Notes: generated by a model from the letters alone, not told the origin. 20,518 bases of DNA from Thermoplasmata archaeon (GCA_021819225.1 JAKARU010000006.1:1-20518), one strand, 5' to 3'; counted from the stretch's first letter, positions 8,101 through 14,865 are shown. Program-made: numbers and translations.

Positions 8101-8346
8101 ACAGACTACTCGTTCCTGAATGGTATTTATCCCTGGGTAAATTACAAGATCATGGTTTCAGCAGAGTTGAAGGACAATATATCAATAAATTCCACAATCC
8201 AGACACTCTCTTATTCCAATCCTGTGTTTCCACTGCTCAACTCTTTGATATATCTCGGAATAATCCTGTATATCTATGTGGTTATAAATTATTTCAGGAA
8301 GAAAAAGAAGAGGAAGCAGATGGAAAAATCATTCTTTGAGGGATGA
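5197..8346 (+). CDS. Membrane-anchored sedolisin-family (S53) acid serine-carboxyl peptidase
   Basis: A 1049-residue exported protease of the sedolisin/kumamolisin family (S53), which cleaves proteins at acid pH on the outer cell face. A signal peptide or N-terminal anchor occupies residues 1-24. The catalytic core runs from about 80 to 415. Glu152 and Asp156 (IETSTDVEW) form the acid pair, Asp237 (ASGDAGA) is the oxyanion Asp, and Ser336 (GGTSLATPMSAG) is the nucleophile. WNPVTGLG near 394-401 resembles the calcium-site region. A long beta-rich region with many N-x-S/T sequons follows, then a carboxypeptidase-regulatory-like domain (about 822-905), an FN3-like segment (about 912-1005), a membrane helix (about 1012-1031) and a basic cytoplasmic tail (FRKKKKRK). 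The roughly 150-residue kumamolisin pro-domain is not recognisable: only about 55 residues separate the signal from the core. Confidence 0.92.
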   Translation: MNKKIVSLFLILILLISSLVVIYQPENTPNHGKVKVLIPLQNFSSIKNKSGVDPWSLMANPCIVYRPASSFPSQEPPFFASQIMQAYNITPLHNEGYTGQGLTVAIVDAYGDPYLNYDISSFNAYEGLPSANISVIYPFSLPTTYNLSWAIETSTDVEWFHAIAPAAKIDLVVVPNAAVGYLQAGINYTIQNLSVNEISLSWGIPESELGQSLVDSYNAAFMEGVDKGIGIFAASGDAGAFDGQKTPTVNFPAADPYVTSVGGTSLYLMDGKYGEYAWSGSGGGYSDYFSNPAYQVAPGFSATNLGVPDMSMDANPNVGGVRVFAGAGCYVIGGTSLATPMSAGSAILISQSLHRNIGFLAPYLYRIANTNQYGRAIVPVSDGSNGFYRADTQWNPVTGLGSMNVALLASDIGKLTGNYGGSAYYGLVRNSSFTISANVNTSVGSISQSESGTIGIGVFSNISGSQAISAGIRENNSGSYFFANVGNQTNFFRLVPGNQYINNTISIAFNISKVRISDGKVSFSYVVFPYDIYGSVFNSFEYVSSGNYDKPIAINASISNYKIASGGAASKEMASIGTFSIAPFSQGNLSTVGVKANAFRVTFSNSSNTPQETYPVVPQIFRILQTYPAVLNFSTKTSFTLNSLPYLGDSVNLGSGDSYVLEYTWKGVNEEFNISVPSYSQQDISLIYNSSWYFMGNFSGTLDYLSPILTGNSLDFSRIGIDSNLTLSSFGFYPFSSAVPGRQSSIQLTEKEVNVSINISPADSRITALGKNRTFEYPYLESLIPESYNLSISAGGFHTSNVAIKLNPGKDIIYAPYTLRGNGNGYFVNGTITNEFYSALDDISVPIRGAMIQYNSTDYAYTDINGQFSIWVPAGHDRLSFSSPYFQNYTYAVNVTGNMDLNESLYPVDHTLSKFPPQVSITRVIPLLFFTSYISWRTNIAKDIKYFIINYRPSGQKSWNQLKINSNTTDYSFLNGIYPWVNYKIMVSAELKDNISINSTIQTLSYSNPVFPLLNSLIYLGIILYIYVVINYFRKKKKRKQMEKSFFEG

Positions 8347-8422
8347 GATTATCCATAAAATTTAAATGTCTGCTTCAGAAAATTTATCAGAATTAAAAAA
8401 AGGGATACGTGTTTCTTATTCC

Positions 8423-9964
8423 TCATTCAATCTTGAACTGTACACCCTGTGCAAGAGGGATATCCTTTCCATAGTTTTTTGTGACTGTCTGCCTTCTCAT
8501 ATAAAGCTTCCAGGAATCGCTTCCACTTTCCCTTCCTCCGCCGGTGTCCTTCTCACCGCCAAACGCACCTCCTATTTCCGCTCCGGCAGTTGAGGTGTTT
8601 ATGTTGGCAAGTCCGCAGTCCGAACCTCTTGCTGAAAGGAAGTATTCCTCCTCCCTCAAATCCGTAGTAAACATTGCAGATGAAAGTCCCTGCGGTACAT
8701 CATTGTGTATCTTCATTGCCTCCTCCATTGTTGAATATTTGAACATATAGAGTATGGGAGCAAAGGTTTCTTCCTTAGTGATCTGCATTCCATATCTTGC
8801 TTCGATTATTGTCGGTTGAACATAGTAGCCTTTCTTTCTCTCCAGTACTTTATTTCCTGTGACAACCCTTCCGCCCTGATCAACAGCTTTTGCTATGGCT
8901 TTCTCATAATTCGAGACAGCATCGTCATCAATCATAGGTCCAACAATGATCCCATCCTCAAGAGGATTGCCAGTCTTAGCTTTCTCATATATGTTCTTCA
9001 ATTTTTCCCTGAATTCATTGTAGATCTTCTCATGGACAATAACCCTCCTCGTGCTTGTGCATCTCTGCCCTGCAGTTGCAAGTGCACCAAAGGCCACACC
9101 TTTGAGTGCCACTTTCATATCTGCCTTCTCACTTACGATTGCACAGTTGTTTCCACCAAGCTCCAGGATAGTTTTCCCTAGCCTTGATGCAACCTTCTCA
9201 GCCAGGTGTTTTCCAGTCTTTACCGAACCAGTGAAAGAAATGAGCGGAAGAGCCTTATCTTCTGCCATCAGCTCGCCAATCTCCCTTCCCCTTCCATTTA
9301 CCAGTGCAAAAATCCCGGGAATACTCTCCTTCACCATTATATCCTCAATGACTCTCATCACTGCCACCGAGCTCAGGGCAGCCTTGCTGGATGGTTTCCA
9401 TAGCACTGTATCGCCCACTGTGGCCGCAATGAAGGCATTCCATGACCAGACTGACGATGGAAAATTGAAGGCACTTATAACACCTATCACTCCAAGGGGA
9501 ATATACTGTTCATAAAGCCTGTGATACGGTCTTTCACTGGCCATCGTGAGACCATATATCTGCCTTCCCAGGCCGGTAGCGAAATAACCTACATCAATCA
9601 TTTCCTGGATTTCGCCCTGTCCTTCCGTTGTTACTTTTCCCACTTCCAGTGAAACAATCCTTCCGAGCAATTCCTTCTTTTCCTTTATTCCATCCGCAAT
9701 TGCCTTTATGGCAAGGGATCTCTGGGGTGCAGGTGTCTCAGACCATTCGACGAATTCCTTCTCCATTTTCACTACGGCATTTCTGTACTGCTCTGGAGAT
9801 GCAACAGAAACTTTTCCGAGATATGTGCCATCAATTGGACTCCTCACTTCTATAGACTTCTCAGGATCATACTTTTCCCATTTTCCATAAAAAACTCCTG
9901 AGTTCTCTTCCTTCAAACCAAGTCTTTCAAAAGTTTCATCCCTTATCTCCTTAATGCTTTTCAT
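8423..9964 (-). CDS. Aldehyde dehydrogenase, ALDH7 (antiquitin / aminoadipic semialdehyde) type
   Basis: A 513-residue NAD(P)-dependent aldehyde dehydrogenase, complete and soluble. Active-site residues are in order: Asn167 (SAFNFPSS), Lys190 (LWKPSS), Glu268 (LELGGNN) and Cys302 (AGQRCTSTRR). The segments ELGGNN, GQRCT-x-RR, GSDCGLANIN-like and GGAFGGEKDTGGGRESGSD are diagnostic of ALDH7, whose studied members oxidise 2-aminoadipate 6-semialdehyde in lysine breakdown. Substrate here is uncertain: Thermoplasmatales also need glyceraldehyde dehydrogenases for the non-phosphorylative Entner-Doudoroff route. No lysine-catabolic neighbours are seen. The gene is convergent with the sedolisin and single. 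The ATG at 9964 has no Shine-Dalgarno; AGATAATAAGG around 9985-9993 could be a leaderless TATA box. Confidence 0.9.
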   Translation of the reverse strand: MKSIKEIRDETFERLGLKEENSGVFYGKWEKYDPEKSIEVRSPIDGTYLGKVSVASPEQYRNAVVKMEKEFVEWSETPAPQRSLAIKAIADGIKEKKELLGRIVSLEVGKVTTEGQGEIQEMIDVGYFATGLGRQIYGLTMASERPYHRLYEQYIPLGVIGVISAFNFPSSVWSWNAFIAATVGDTVLWKPSSKAALSSVAVMRVIEDIMVKESIPGIFALVNGRGREIGELMAEDKALPLISFTGSVKTGKHLAEKVASRLGKTILELGGNNCAIVSEKADMKVALKGVAFGALATAGQRCTSTRRVIVHEKIYNEFREKLKNIYEKAKTGNPLEDGIIVGPMIDDDAVSNYEKAIAKAVDQGGRVVTGNKVLERKKGYYVQPTIIEARYGMQITKEETFAPILYMFKYSTMEEAMKIHNDVPQGLSSAMFTTDLREEEYFLSARGSDCGLANINTSTAGAEIGGAFGGEKDTGGGRESGSDSWKLYMRRQTVTKNYGKDIPLAQGVQFKIE

Positions 9965-10052
9965 AGGGATGTATTTTTAGAACCTTATTATCTCTAACGG
10001 TATACCGCTTGGATACACCCACCAGGTCATATTTTTCCAATTTGAGCGACAT
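9951..10052 (-). CDS. Possible 33-residue upstream ORF overlapping the ALDH start
   Basis: An ATG at 10052 opens a 33-codon frame on the minus strand that ends at TAA 9951-9953, twelve bases inside the ALDH gene in another frame. The product (starting MSLKLEKYDLVGVSKRY) has a protein-like composition, but I recognise no family. It could be a leader peptide coupled to ALDH translation, a remnant of a former gene, or chance. The ALDH TATA candidate lies inside it, which argues against both being used on one transcript. Confidence 0.25.
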   Translation of the reverse strand: MSLKLEKYDLVGVSKRYTVRDNKVLKIHPYEKH

Positions 10053-10759
10053 GTTTTACTTTCAGATATTGATCTTGCCTCAGATGTCTGGGTTCAGTCA
10101 TATCTCTACTCTGTTTTCCCGCTCTTGATCATATTGATGAGCTTAAAAATACTGGGAAATTGTAGTGACCTGAAACGAATGTTAAACTATCCATTTGTTT
10201 TTGTCCCCTCTCAGTATTATCTCAACAAAAGTTATAACTATCCTGTTACCCGAATAAAATGCTATCGTATAGGTTGTGAATTCTATCTTACGGCATCTCA
10301 CGACTTAGATGCTGAGGCATTAAGTGAATACGCATGACGTAGAAACCAATTCTGTTAATAAATCATAATTATCTTATACTAACCCGGATCTGGGTGGACA
10401 TTCAATAGGACGGATTATATTGACCCGGGGAGTCCTCCATTACCAGGGCTGAGGTCGAAAAGCCTAACGACAGGATAGAAACGTATTCTTCATCAATGGA
10501 ACTTGTTCCCCCCGATACCAATAACTGGCAATCAATCTCATCCTCCATTCCTACGGAAAACATATACATGAAAAAATACGACTGGACAGGCTTGATTTCA
10601 CATCATTGTAATTCCAGAATCTTCAGATTGCAACCAAGTACGTAACCTCCTTTATTTTTCTTTTCTAATACCTGTCAACCGTCACGGGCAAAAAAACAAC
10701 CACGTAGATTCATTGAAAAGAAGAATAGAAGAATACTGGATTGCACGGTCATCAAAGTT
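10053..10759. other. Gene-poor stretch, no recognisable intact gene
   Basis: About 700 bases with only short frames. A plus-strand frame (10125-10337, 70 codons) and a minus-strand 55-codon frame (10402-10569, product starting MYMFSVGMEDEID) have no motifs I recognise. No terminal inverted repeats, tRNA or obvious structured RNA were found by eye. CCCGGATCTGGG at 10383-10394 is a short inverted repeat. The stretch is best read as decayed coding DNA continuous with the pseudogene fragments that follow. Confidence 0.5.
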
Positions 10760-10915
10760 TTATTCAAAAGAGCACATTTGAGGAAACAGGATGTACTTCT
10801 TTCCTTCAATGTAGCGATAGTCTCTAAGTTTCCCATGATGCCGGTACATCAGGAAGAGCGAGGCATGAGAGGTAGATGACTTTTCTTCCTGGTAGAATCC
10901 TCCCGATGTCTCCCA
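10760..10915 (-). pseudogene. C-terminal fragment of an unknown protein
   Basis: A minus-strand frame open for 51 codons after an upstream in-frame stop and ending at TAA 10760-10762. The part from the internal Met (MYRHHGKLRDYRYIEGKKY) onward looks like real protein, with an alternating aromatic and charged pattern, but there is no start codon at its head and no upstream domain. I cannot assign a family. It is reported because composition suggests former coding sequence; chance remains possible. Confidence 0.25.
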
Positions 10916-10967
10916 TTATAAAATAGATGTAACTGACAACGAGACCGTTGAGATTTAATGCCAGACC

Positions 10968-11271
10968 TCAAGATATAATTATTCTCTCAGGGGTATCGTT
11001 TTCCGCATATTTCTTTACAAACGGCTTATTTTCCACGAATTCCAGCATTTTTTTAACTATTTGCAGGAACATTTGTTTCTGAAATAATTTTTGTTGTTAA
11101 TTTCCTCTTTGTAATGTATTCATGAGCAAATGAACGACTGATAGAAGACACGTCACTGAAGTTCATGGTTATTCTCTCCTTAGGGCTTTGCTCTAGCAAT
11201 TTAAACAAATTGTCACCGACGTTCCTTGTAGCGAGATCAGGCCCAACAACCTTAACCATCATTACGCACAT
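10968..11271 (-). pseudogene. STAS-like (DUF4325-type) protein gene, broken by one extra base
   Basis: From the ATG at 11271 (or 11259) the minus strand encodes a domain resembling DUF4325: GPDLATRNVGDNL, then the core strand-helix MNFSDVSSISRSFAHEYI. The frame ends at a TAA (11053-11055) just after NVPANS. Dropping the single base at 11058 joins NVPAN directly to VKKMLEFVENKPFVKKYA, and the frame then continues to a TGA at 10968-10970, giving about 100 residues, normal for this family. The second part has no good start of its own. This indicates a recent single-base insertion or a sequencing error. Family members are thought to act with GHKL ATPases in partner-switch-like modules; a matching ATPase remnant lies just upstream. 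Function is unknown. Confidence 0.55.
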
Positions 11272-11470
11272 ATGTCCTCCAATTGTAATACAATCCTATG
11301 ATTTCAGTACATAAGCGTTTCCATTCGTGTGAATACGTCAAGACGTAATCACTCAGGATACTCAAGAAATTTGTATAAATCTGGTGGCAAATTTGTTTTA
11401 ACCCGAAAACTAAGATAGCAGCCTTTAAACATTGTGTTTTCTGAAGTATCATTGGAATAAGAAAATAATT

Positions 11471-11707
11471 TTATGAGGGGATTTGAATGTGCAGATACAA
11501 TTTCCTGCTCAAGATTCCTCTGCCGGGAATTATGATTCCTTCCCCCTGCATTCCCTTTGTTAGTACCTCAAATACTGAATGAAGCCCAAAATCTCTTTCA
11601 CTGTTCTGGTCCTTTGTGGAGATACCATTAATAGCTTTGTTTAAGTTATCGCAGTCGTCACTATAACTGATGGATAGCACCGTTGCATATATTTCAACGA
11701 AACAGGA
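11471..11707 (-). pseudogene. C-terminal remnant of a GHKL-type (histidine-kinase-like) ATPase
   Basis: The minus-strand frame running from about 11707 to the TAA at 11471 encodes NLNKAINGISTKD, then RDFGLHSVFEVLTKGMQGEG and IIIPGRG. The arrangement 'ISTK...R-x-FGL...GGEG' resembles the ATP-lid and G2 end of GHKL ATPases that are commonly encoded just before STAS-like DUF4325 genes, which is the order seen here. The N-terminal part with the essential Asn (N-box) is missing: the frame is closed by a stop at about 11708, and the DNA above it shows no ATPase motifs. A GTG at 11680 could act as a start, but the product would not be a working ATPase. Assignment rests on short motifs and neighbourhood. 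Confidence 0.4.
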
Positions 11708-11915
11708 TTAGAACAAGTAAGGAGAATTGCACAAAATACCGTTGTTATATTGAATGCAGTAAAAGCGCTTGCTTACGAAATGTAAAAATCAGGGTTATTG
11801 ATATCAGCAGAAGCTCCTCACAGATATTCACACATTACCCAAGGAATATCCAAAACACCACTCACTATCCATAATCACGGCAGCTGAAGATTAGCCCACA
11901 TCAAATTCCTGATTT
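11708..11915. other. Noncoding or decayed DNA before the ArsA operon end
   Basis: No convincing gene in either strand. A plus-strand frame (11678-11785) gives a helix-like peptide ending VKALAYEM but has no start codon, and the rest is broken by stops. It probably belongs to the same decayed segment as the ATPase and STAS-like remnants. Confidence 0.4.
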
Positions 11916-12116
11916 TTATTTGATGTTTATCTTCTTAATTTCTCTTGGTTCATCCTGTGCCTTGTTCAGGAGCTTCTTTCCGAGATCAACAATCTCGTCC
12001 GATGCCCCTTTTATGAGGGAGAGAATATCCATGACTCCTTCCTTGATCTCCGGGAGTTCAACGTCAATTTCAAAGTGAATTCTTCCGTTTTTTCCGCCAA
12101 CAGTTTTTTCTGCCAT
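11916..12116 (-). CDS. Small 66-residue protein encoded directly after ArsA
   Basis: Its ATG at 12116 abuts the TAA of the ArsA-type gene (TAAATG, no spacer), and a purine-rich GAGATGAT precedes it, so it is almost certainly translated together with ArsA. The product is soluble and charged, with an N-terminal GGKNGRIHFEIDVELPEI beta-type segment (about 8-25), then a helix (EGVMDILSLIKGASDEIVDLGKKLL) and a basic tail. I do not recognise a family. Coupling suggests a partner or regulator of the ATPase. The IHFEIDVELP segment loosely resembles an HSP20-like strand, but that is a weak impression. Confidence 0.7.
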   Translation of the reverse strand: MAEKTVGGKNGRIHFEIDVELPEIKEGVMDILSLIKGASDEIVDLGKKLLNKAQDEPREIKKINIK

Positions 12117-13280
12117 TTATATCATCTCTATAATGAGCTTTCCTTTATTAAATTCTGCGGTTGAGGGATTCAGATCCGCCATTGATTGAGGCAGGAAGAA
12201 AACTCTCCTCCAGTTGTCTATCTGCACTACAAGTTCACCTCCCCTGTTATGCAACGTCAGATTCTGTTTATTTGCAAACGGTACCTTCATTTTAATGTAC
12301 TTTTTCTTATCTGTAACTTCAAACTCAATGGGTGGCTCAATGTCAGATAGAATTTCCCAGGGCTTGATATCTCCATATACCTTTTTGCCCATATTCTCAA
12401 GTTTCTTTATTCCCGTTGGCTCCTCATCGCTCATTGGAAGCCTGAAAATTTTTATATCACCGAAAGCGTCTTCAATTTCTTCTATAATCTGGTTCTGTGA
12501 TTTTCTCCATTTCAACAGGAAGTCACCACTATCATCCTGAAATATCTTGTTGATGACCATGGCGTCCACTGAGTATCCATACATTAATAGATATGTATAA
12601 GCCCTCTTTGTCTCATTGAAGGACATTGTATCGGGATTACACACCAGCCTTATGGTTGTGCGGGTACCATCAGACAGTATCTCCTCCACATCTCTCATCT
12701 GGGAATAGAGTTCTTCAATACTTGCAAAAACCGTGTCATCAGGAATAGGAACCCCCAGCAATGGTTTCATGAATGGTCTCATTATTTTCGCAGTCTTCCT
12801 GCTTATTGGGAATAGCCTCTCCATATACCATGAAAAAGCCTCCGGAAATGACAGCAATTTAAGTGATTCACCAGTTGGAGCAGTATCCATTACTATCACA
12901 TCATATGTATTTTCTATAGCGTATTGTCTTATGTAGAGGAGCTGTGAAGCCTCATCAAATCCCGGTAGTGTAGCTATCTCTTCTGCCGCTATACCCTCTA
13001 CTCCCTGTGATCTCATGAGTGAGGTCAGGTAGAGCTTCAGCTTTTCCCAGTATTTTTTAATCGCTTCCGTAACGCTTATCTCCTGAAGATACAGGTTTTC
13101 AGCAATTTTTTTAGGTTCGGAGCCTATCTCCAGATTGAAGGCGTCTCTAAGGCTGTGAGCAGGGTCGGTAGAAATAATTAAAGTCTTCTTGCCTTCCTTT
13201 GCACAAATCAACCCTGTCGCGGCTGAAATGCTTGTTTTTCCCACACCACCCTTTCCAGTGAACAGAATTATTCTTGTCAT
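12117..13280 (-). CDS. ArsA/Get3-family ATPase with C-terminal HSP20-like domain
   Basis: A 387-residue P-loop ATPase of the ArsA/Get3 (TRC40) group. The deviant Walker A is GKGGVGKTS at about 9-17, switch I is STDPAHSL (37-44), and the A-loop/switch II is DTAPTGES (132-139). The last 85 or so residues (PPIEFEVTDKKKYIKMKVPF... to the end) look like the ArsA_HSP20 domain (PF17886) that follows such ATPases in many microbes. Only two cysteines occur (about residues 26 and 213), so neither the arsenite site of ArsA nor the CXXC zinc site of Get3 is present, and arsenic export is unlikely. A chaperone or targeting role for membrane proteins is more plausible but unproven. It is the middle gene of three, joined on both sides by TAAATG. 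Confidence 0.88.
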   Translation of the reverse strand: MTRIILFTGKGGVGKTSISAATGLICAKEGKKTLIISTDPAHSLRDAFNLEIGSEPKKIAENLYLQEISVTEAIKKYWEKLKLYLTSLMRSQGVEGIAAEEIATLPGFDEASQLLYIRQYAIENTYDVIVMDTAPTGESLKLLSFPEAFSWYMERLFPISRKTAKIMRPFMKPLLGVPIPDDTVFASIEELYSQMRDVEEILSDGTRTTIRLVCNPDTMSFNETKRAYTYLLMYGYSVDAMVINKIFQDDSGDFLLKWRKSQNQIIEEIEDAFGDIKIFRLPMSDEEPTGIKKLENMGKKVYGDIKPWEILSDIEPPIEFEVTDKKKYIKMKVPFANKQNLTLHNRGGELVVQIDNWRRVFFLPQSMADLNPSTAEFNKGKLIIEMI

Positions 13281-14261
13281 TTAAATTCTTATCCTGCTTA
13301 TCACGCTATAAGCAATTTGAAGCAATGTTTCGAGATCAGGAGTTCTTTCAGCTGACCTCATGGCTTTTATGGCCTCGTCTATGTAGTTTTTAGCAATTCC
13401 TATCGAATAATCAACTGCCCCGCAGTCAACCAGGAACTGCTTCGCGAGCTCAATGCTCTCTGTGTCAGTTCTCTCGCCCCTGATTACATGCCTGAGGTTT
13501 CCAACGTCATCATTTTTACCGTGTTTAAGTGCATATATCATTGGTAGAGTGAGAGTACTGTGCTTAAAATCCGTGAAAGGCATCTTTCCTATGTTCTCCT
13601 CCTTTCCAATTATGTCAAGAACATCATCGGTTATCTGGAATGCCATTCCAACGTTATAGGCAAATTTGAACATATTCTCACGCATTTCTTCGTTTTGAGT
13701 GGCCACACAGGCGGCTGATCTGGCCCCAGCACCAAAGAAGTACGCTGTTTTATTGCTTATTATATGAAAGTAATCATTCTCTGTAATTTCAAGATTACCG
13801 AGATTCCTTGATTCCATGATCTGCCCTTCTGCCAGTTTCCGGGCTGCTCTCGCCACAATATCTGACACTTCTGTACCATACGTTGCGCCAAGTTTATACG
13901 CAACAGAAAACAGGAAATCACCGGTTACAATTGCATCGGGAATGTTGAACTTTATGTGCAGAGGAGGAGAACCTCTCCTCTCCTCAGCCTCATCTATAAT
14001 ATCGTCGTGGATGAGGCTGGCAGAATGCATAATTTCATAGGCCACTGCAAGATCAAGAACCTTTGATATTTCCTCATCAGTTATCAGCTCATAAACCAGG
14101 AGCACTATCAACGGCCTTAATCTTTTACCACCTGATCTGAGGGTGTATAATGCCATTTCAGTCAAATCAGGACTATCAGTTTTCAGGACTTCCTCTATCC
14201 TTTTGTTTATAAGATCCAGTTTCCCACTGACGTCCATTTTTATATTCAAGACTTCTCCCAT
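13281..14261 (-). CDS. Trans polyprenyl diphosphate synthase (GGPP or longer-chain)
   Basis: A 326-residue all-helical prenyltransferase that condenses isopentenyl diphosphate units for lipids or quinone tails. The GGKRLRP substrate motif is near 44-50, the first Asp-rich motif DDIID near 86-90 (followed by EAEERRG), and the second, DDVLD, near 212-216. The residue five before the first motif is Ala (SASLIHDDIID); archaeal GGPP synthases usually have a bulky Tyr or Phe there to stop at C20, so a longer product is possible. Start: TTG at 14264 is in frame, but the ATG three bases later (14261) is the better start. TTTAAATT near 14297-14304 may be the TATA box. First gene of the operon with ArsA and the 66-residue protein. 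Confidence 0.9.
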   Translation of the reverse strand: MGEVLNIKMDVSGKLDLINKRIEEVLKTDSPDLTEMALYTLRSGGKRLRPLIVLLVYELITDEEISKVLDLAVAYEIMHSASLIHDDIIDEAEERRGSPPLHIKFNIPDAIVTGDFLFSVAYKLGATYGTEVSDIVARAARKLAEGQIMESRNLGNLEITENDYFHIISNKTAYFFGAGARSAACVATQNEEMRENMFKFAYNVGMAFQITDDVLDIIGKEENIGKMPFTDFKHSTLTLPMIYALKHGKNDDVGNLRHVIRGERTDTESIELAKQFLVDCGAVDYSIGIAKNYIDEAIKAMRSAERTPDLETLLQIAYSVISRIRI

Positions 14262-14334
14262 CAAATATCAGCTTATGGTAATCCTATTGAGGCAATTTAA
14301 ACTTTTTACCAGAAATTTTGATAAAACAGTTTCT

Positions 14335-14532
14335 CTACTGGTTCTCAATCTTTCCTCGTGAAAGGCATTTAGGACATACGCAATCATTTGATACTCTTCT
14401 GAGATAGTTCAGGAAGTCCGGAGATACCCTCAAATCTGTGCACCAGCACGAAAATAGCCCACTGTGGCACTCGAATTCATTTCCGCACAATGAACAAATC
14501 TTCTTCAAAAAAGAAACCTCAAAACAGACCAC
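14335..14532 (-). CDS. Small cysteine-rich CWC-type protein
   Basis: A 65-residue protein with CSLCG near residues 13-17, CHSG at 22, CWC at 29-31 and CVCPKC at 51-56. The order CxxCG, then CWC, then CxCPxC matches the small Cysteine-rich CWC family (PF14375), whose role is unknown and which probably binds zinc. No membrane segment. The start is doubtful: GTG at 14532 is the first usable codon, and a TTG at about 14508 just before KKICSLCG would also include every cysteine. It stands alone between alba and the prenyl synthase, same strand, about 60-70 bases from each. Confidence 0.62.
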   Translation of the reverse strand: MVCFEVSFLKKICSLCGNEFECHSGLFSCWCTDLRVSPDFLNYLRRVSNDCVCPKCLSRGKIENQ

Positions 14533-14595
14533 CCATCTAAAAGAATACTGCCAAATCGATTGAAGGAGTCAAATTAACAAACGGTATTGGAAAGA

Positions 14596-14865
14596 TCACT
14601 TTTCCAGAGTGATCTCTATGGAGGAAACATTCGTCTCTCCCCTTTCCCCTTCTACCTTTTCTGTTTCTATATTAATTCTGGAATATTTTAGGTTCTGAAC
14701 GAACTTGTTTTTTGTAATTTCAGCAATATCTACAGCCTTGCTTATCGATTTGCCTCTTGCCTTTATTACAATCTTATCAACATTATTGTTGAACTGGGTT
14801 ACTATAGCAAGCACATAATTCATTGTTGGTTTTTTCCCGACGTATATGATATTTTCTTCAGCCAT
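14596..14865 (-). CDS. albA: Alba chromatin / nucleic-acid-binding protein
   Basis: An 89-residue Alba protein. The opening IIYVGKKPTMNYVLAI holds the two adjacent lysines (11 and 12) that contact DNA or RNA and, in Sulfolobus, are targets of acetylation. VDKIVIKARGKSISKAVDIAEI (about 32-53) is the core helix, and the C-terminal hairpin is present, ending in SSIEITLEK. It coats the chromosome and also binds RNA. Start: a GTG nine bases upstream would add three residues, but MAEENIIYV matches the family and lies 25 bases from a TATA-like box. Single gene with its own promoter. Confidence 0.94.
   Translation of the reverse strand: MAEENIIYVGKKPTMNYVLAIVTQFNNNVDKIVIKARGKSISKAVDIAEITKNKFVQNLKYSRINIETEKVEGERGETNVSSIEITLEK

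Noticed and set aside
8544..9515. Several plus-strand ORFs of 65-154 codons
   Set aside because: All are shadows opposite the ALDH gene, whose frame carries every active-site residue.
10381..10480. GC-rich stretch considered as SRP or RNase P RNA
   Set aside because: The conserved core motifs of those RNAs were not found, and no long pairing extends across it.
11252..11452. Minus-strand ORF of 66 codons between the ATPase and STAS-like remnants
   Set aside because: Overlaps the start of the STAS-like gene in another frame; composition is random-looking.
11678..11785. Plus-strand peptide frame ending VKALAYEM
   Set aside because: Looks helix-like but has no start codon, is short, and matches no family I recognise.
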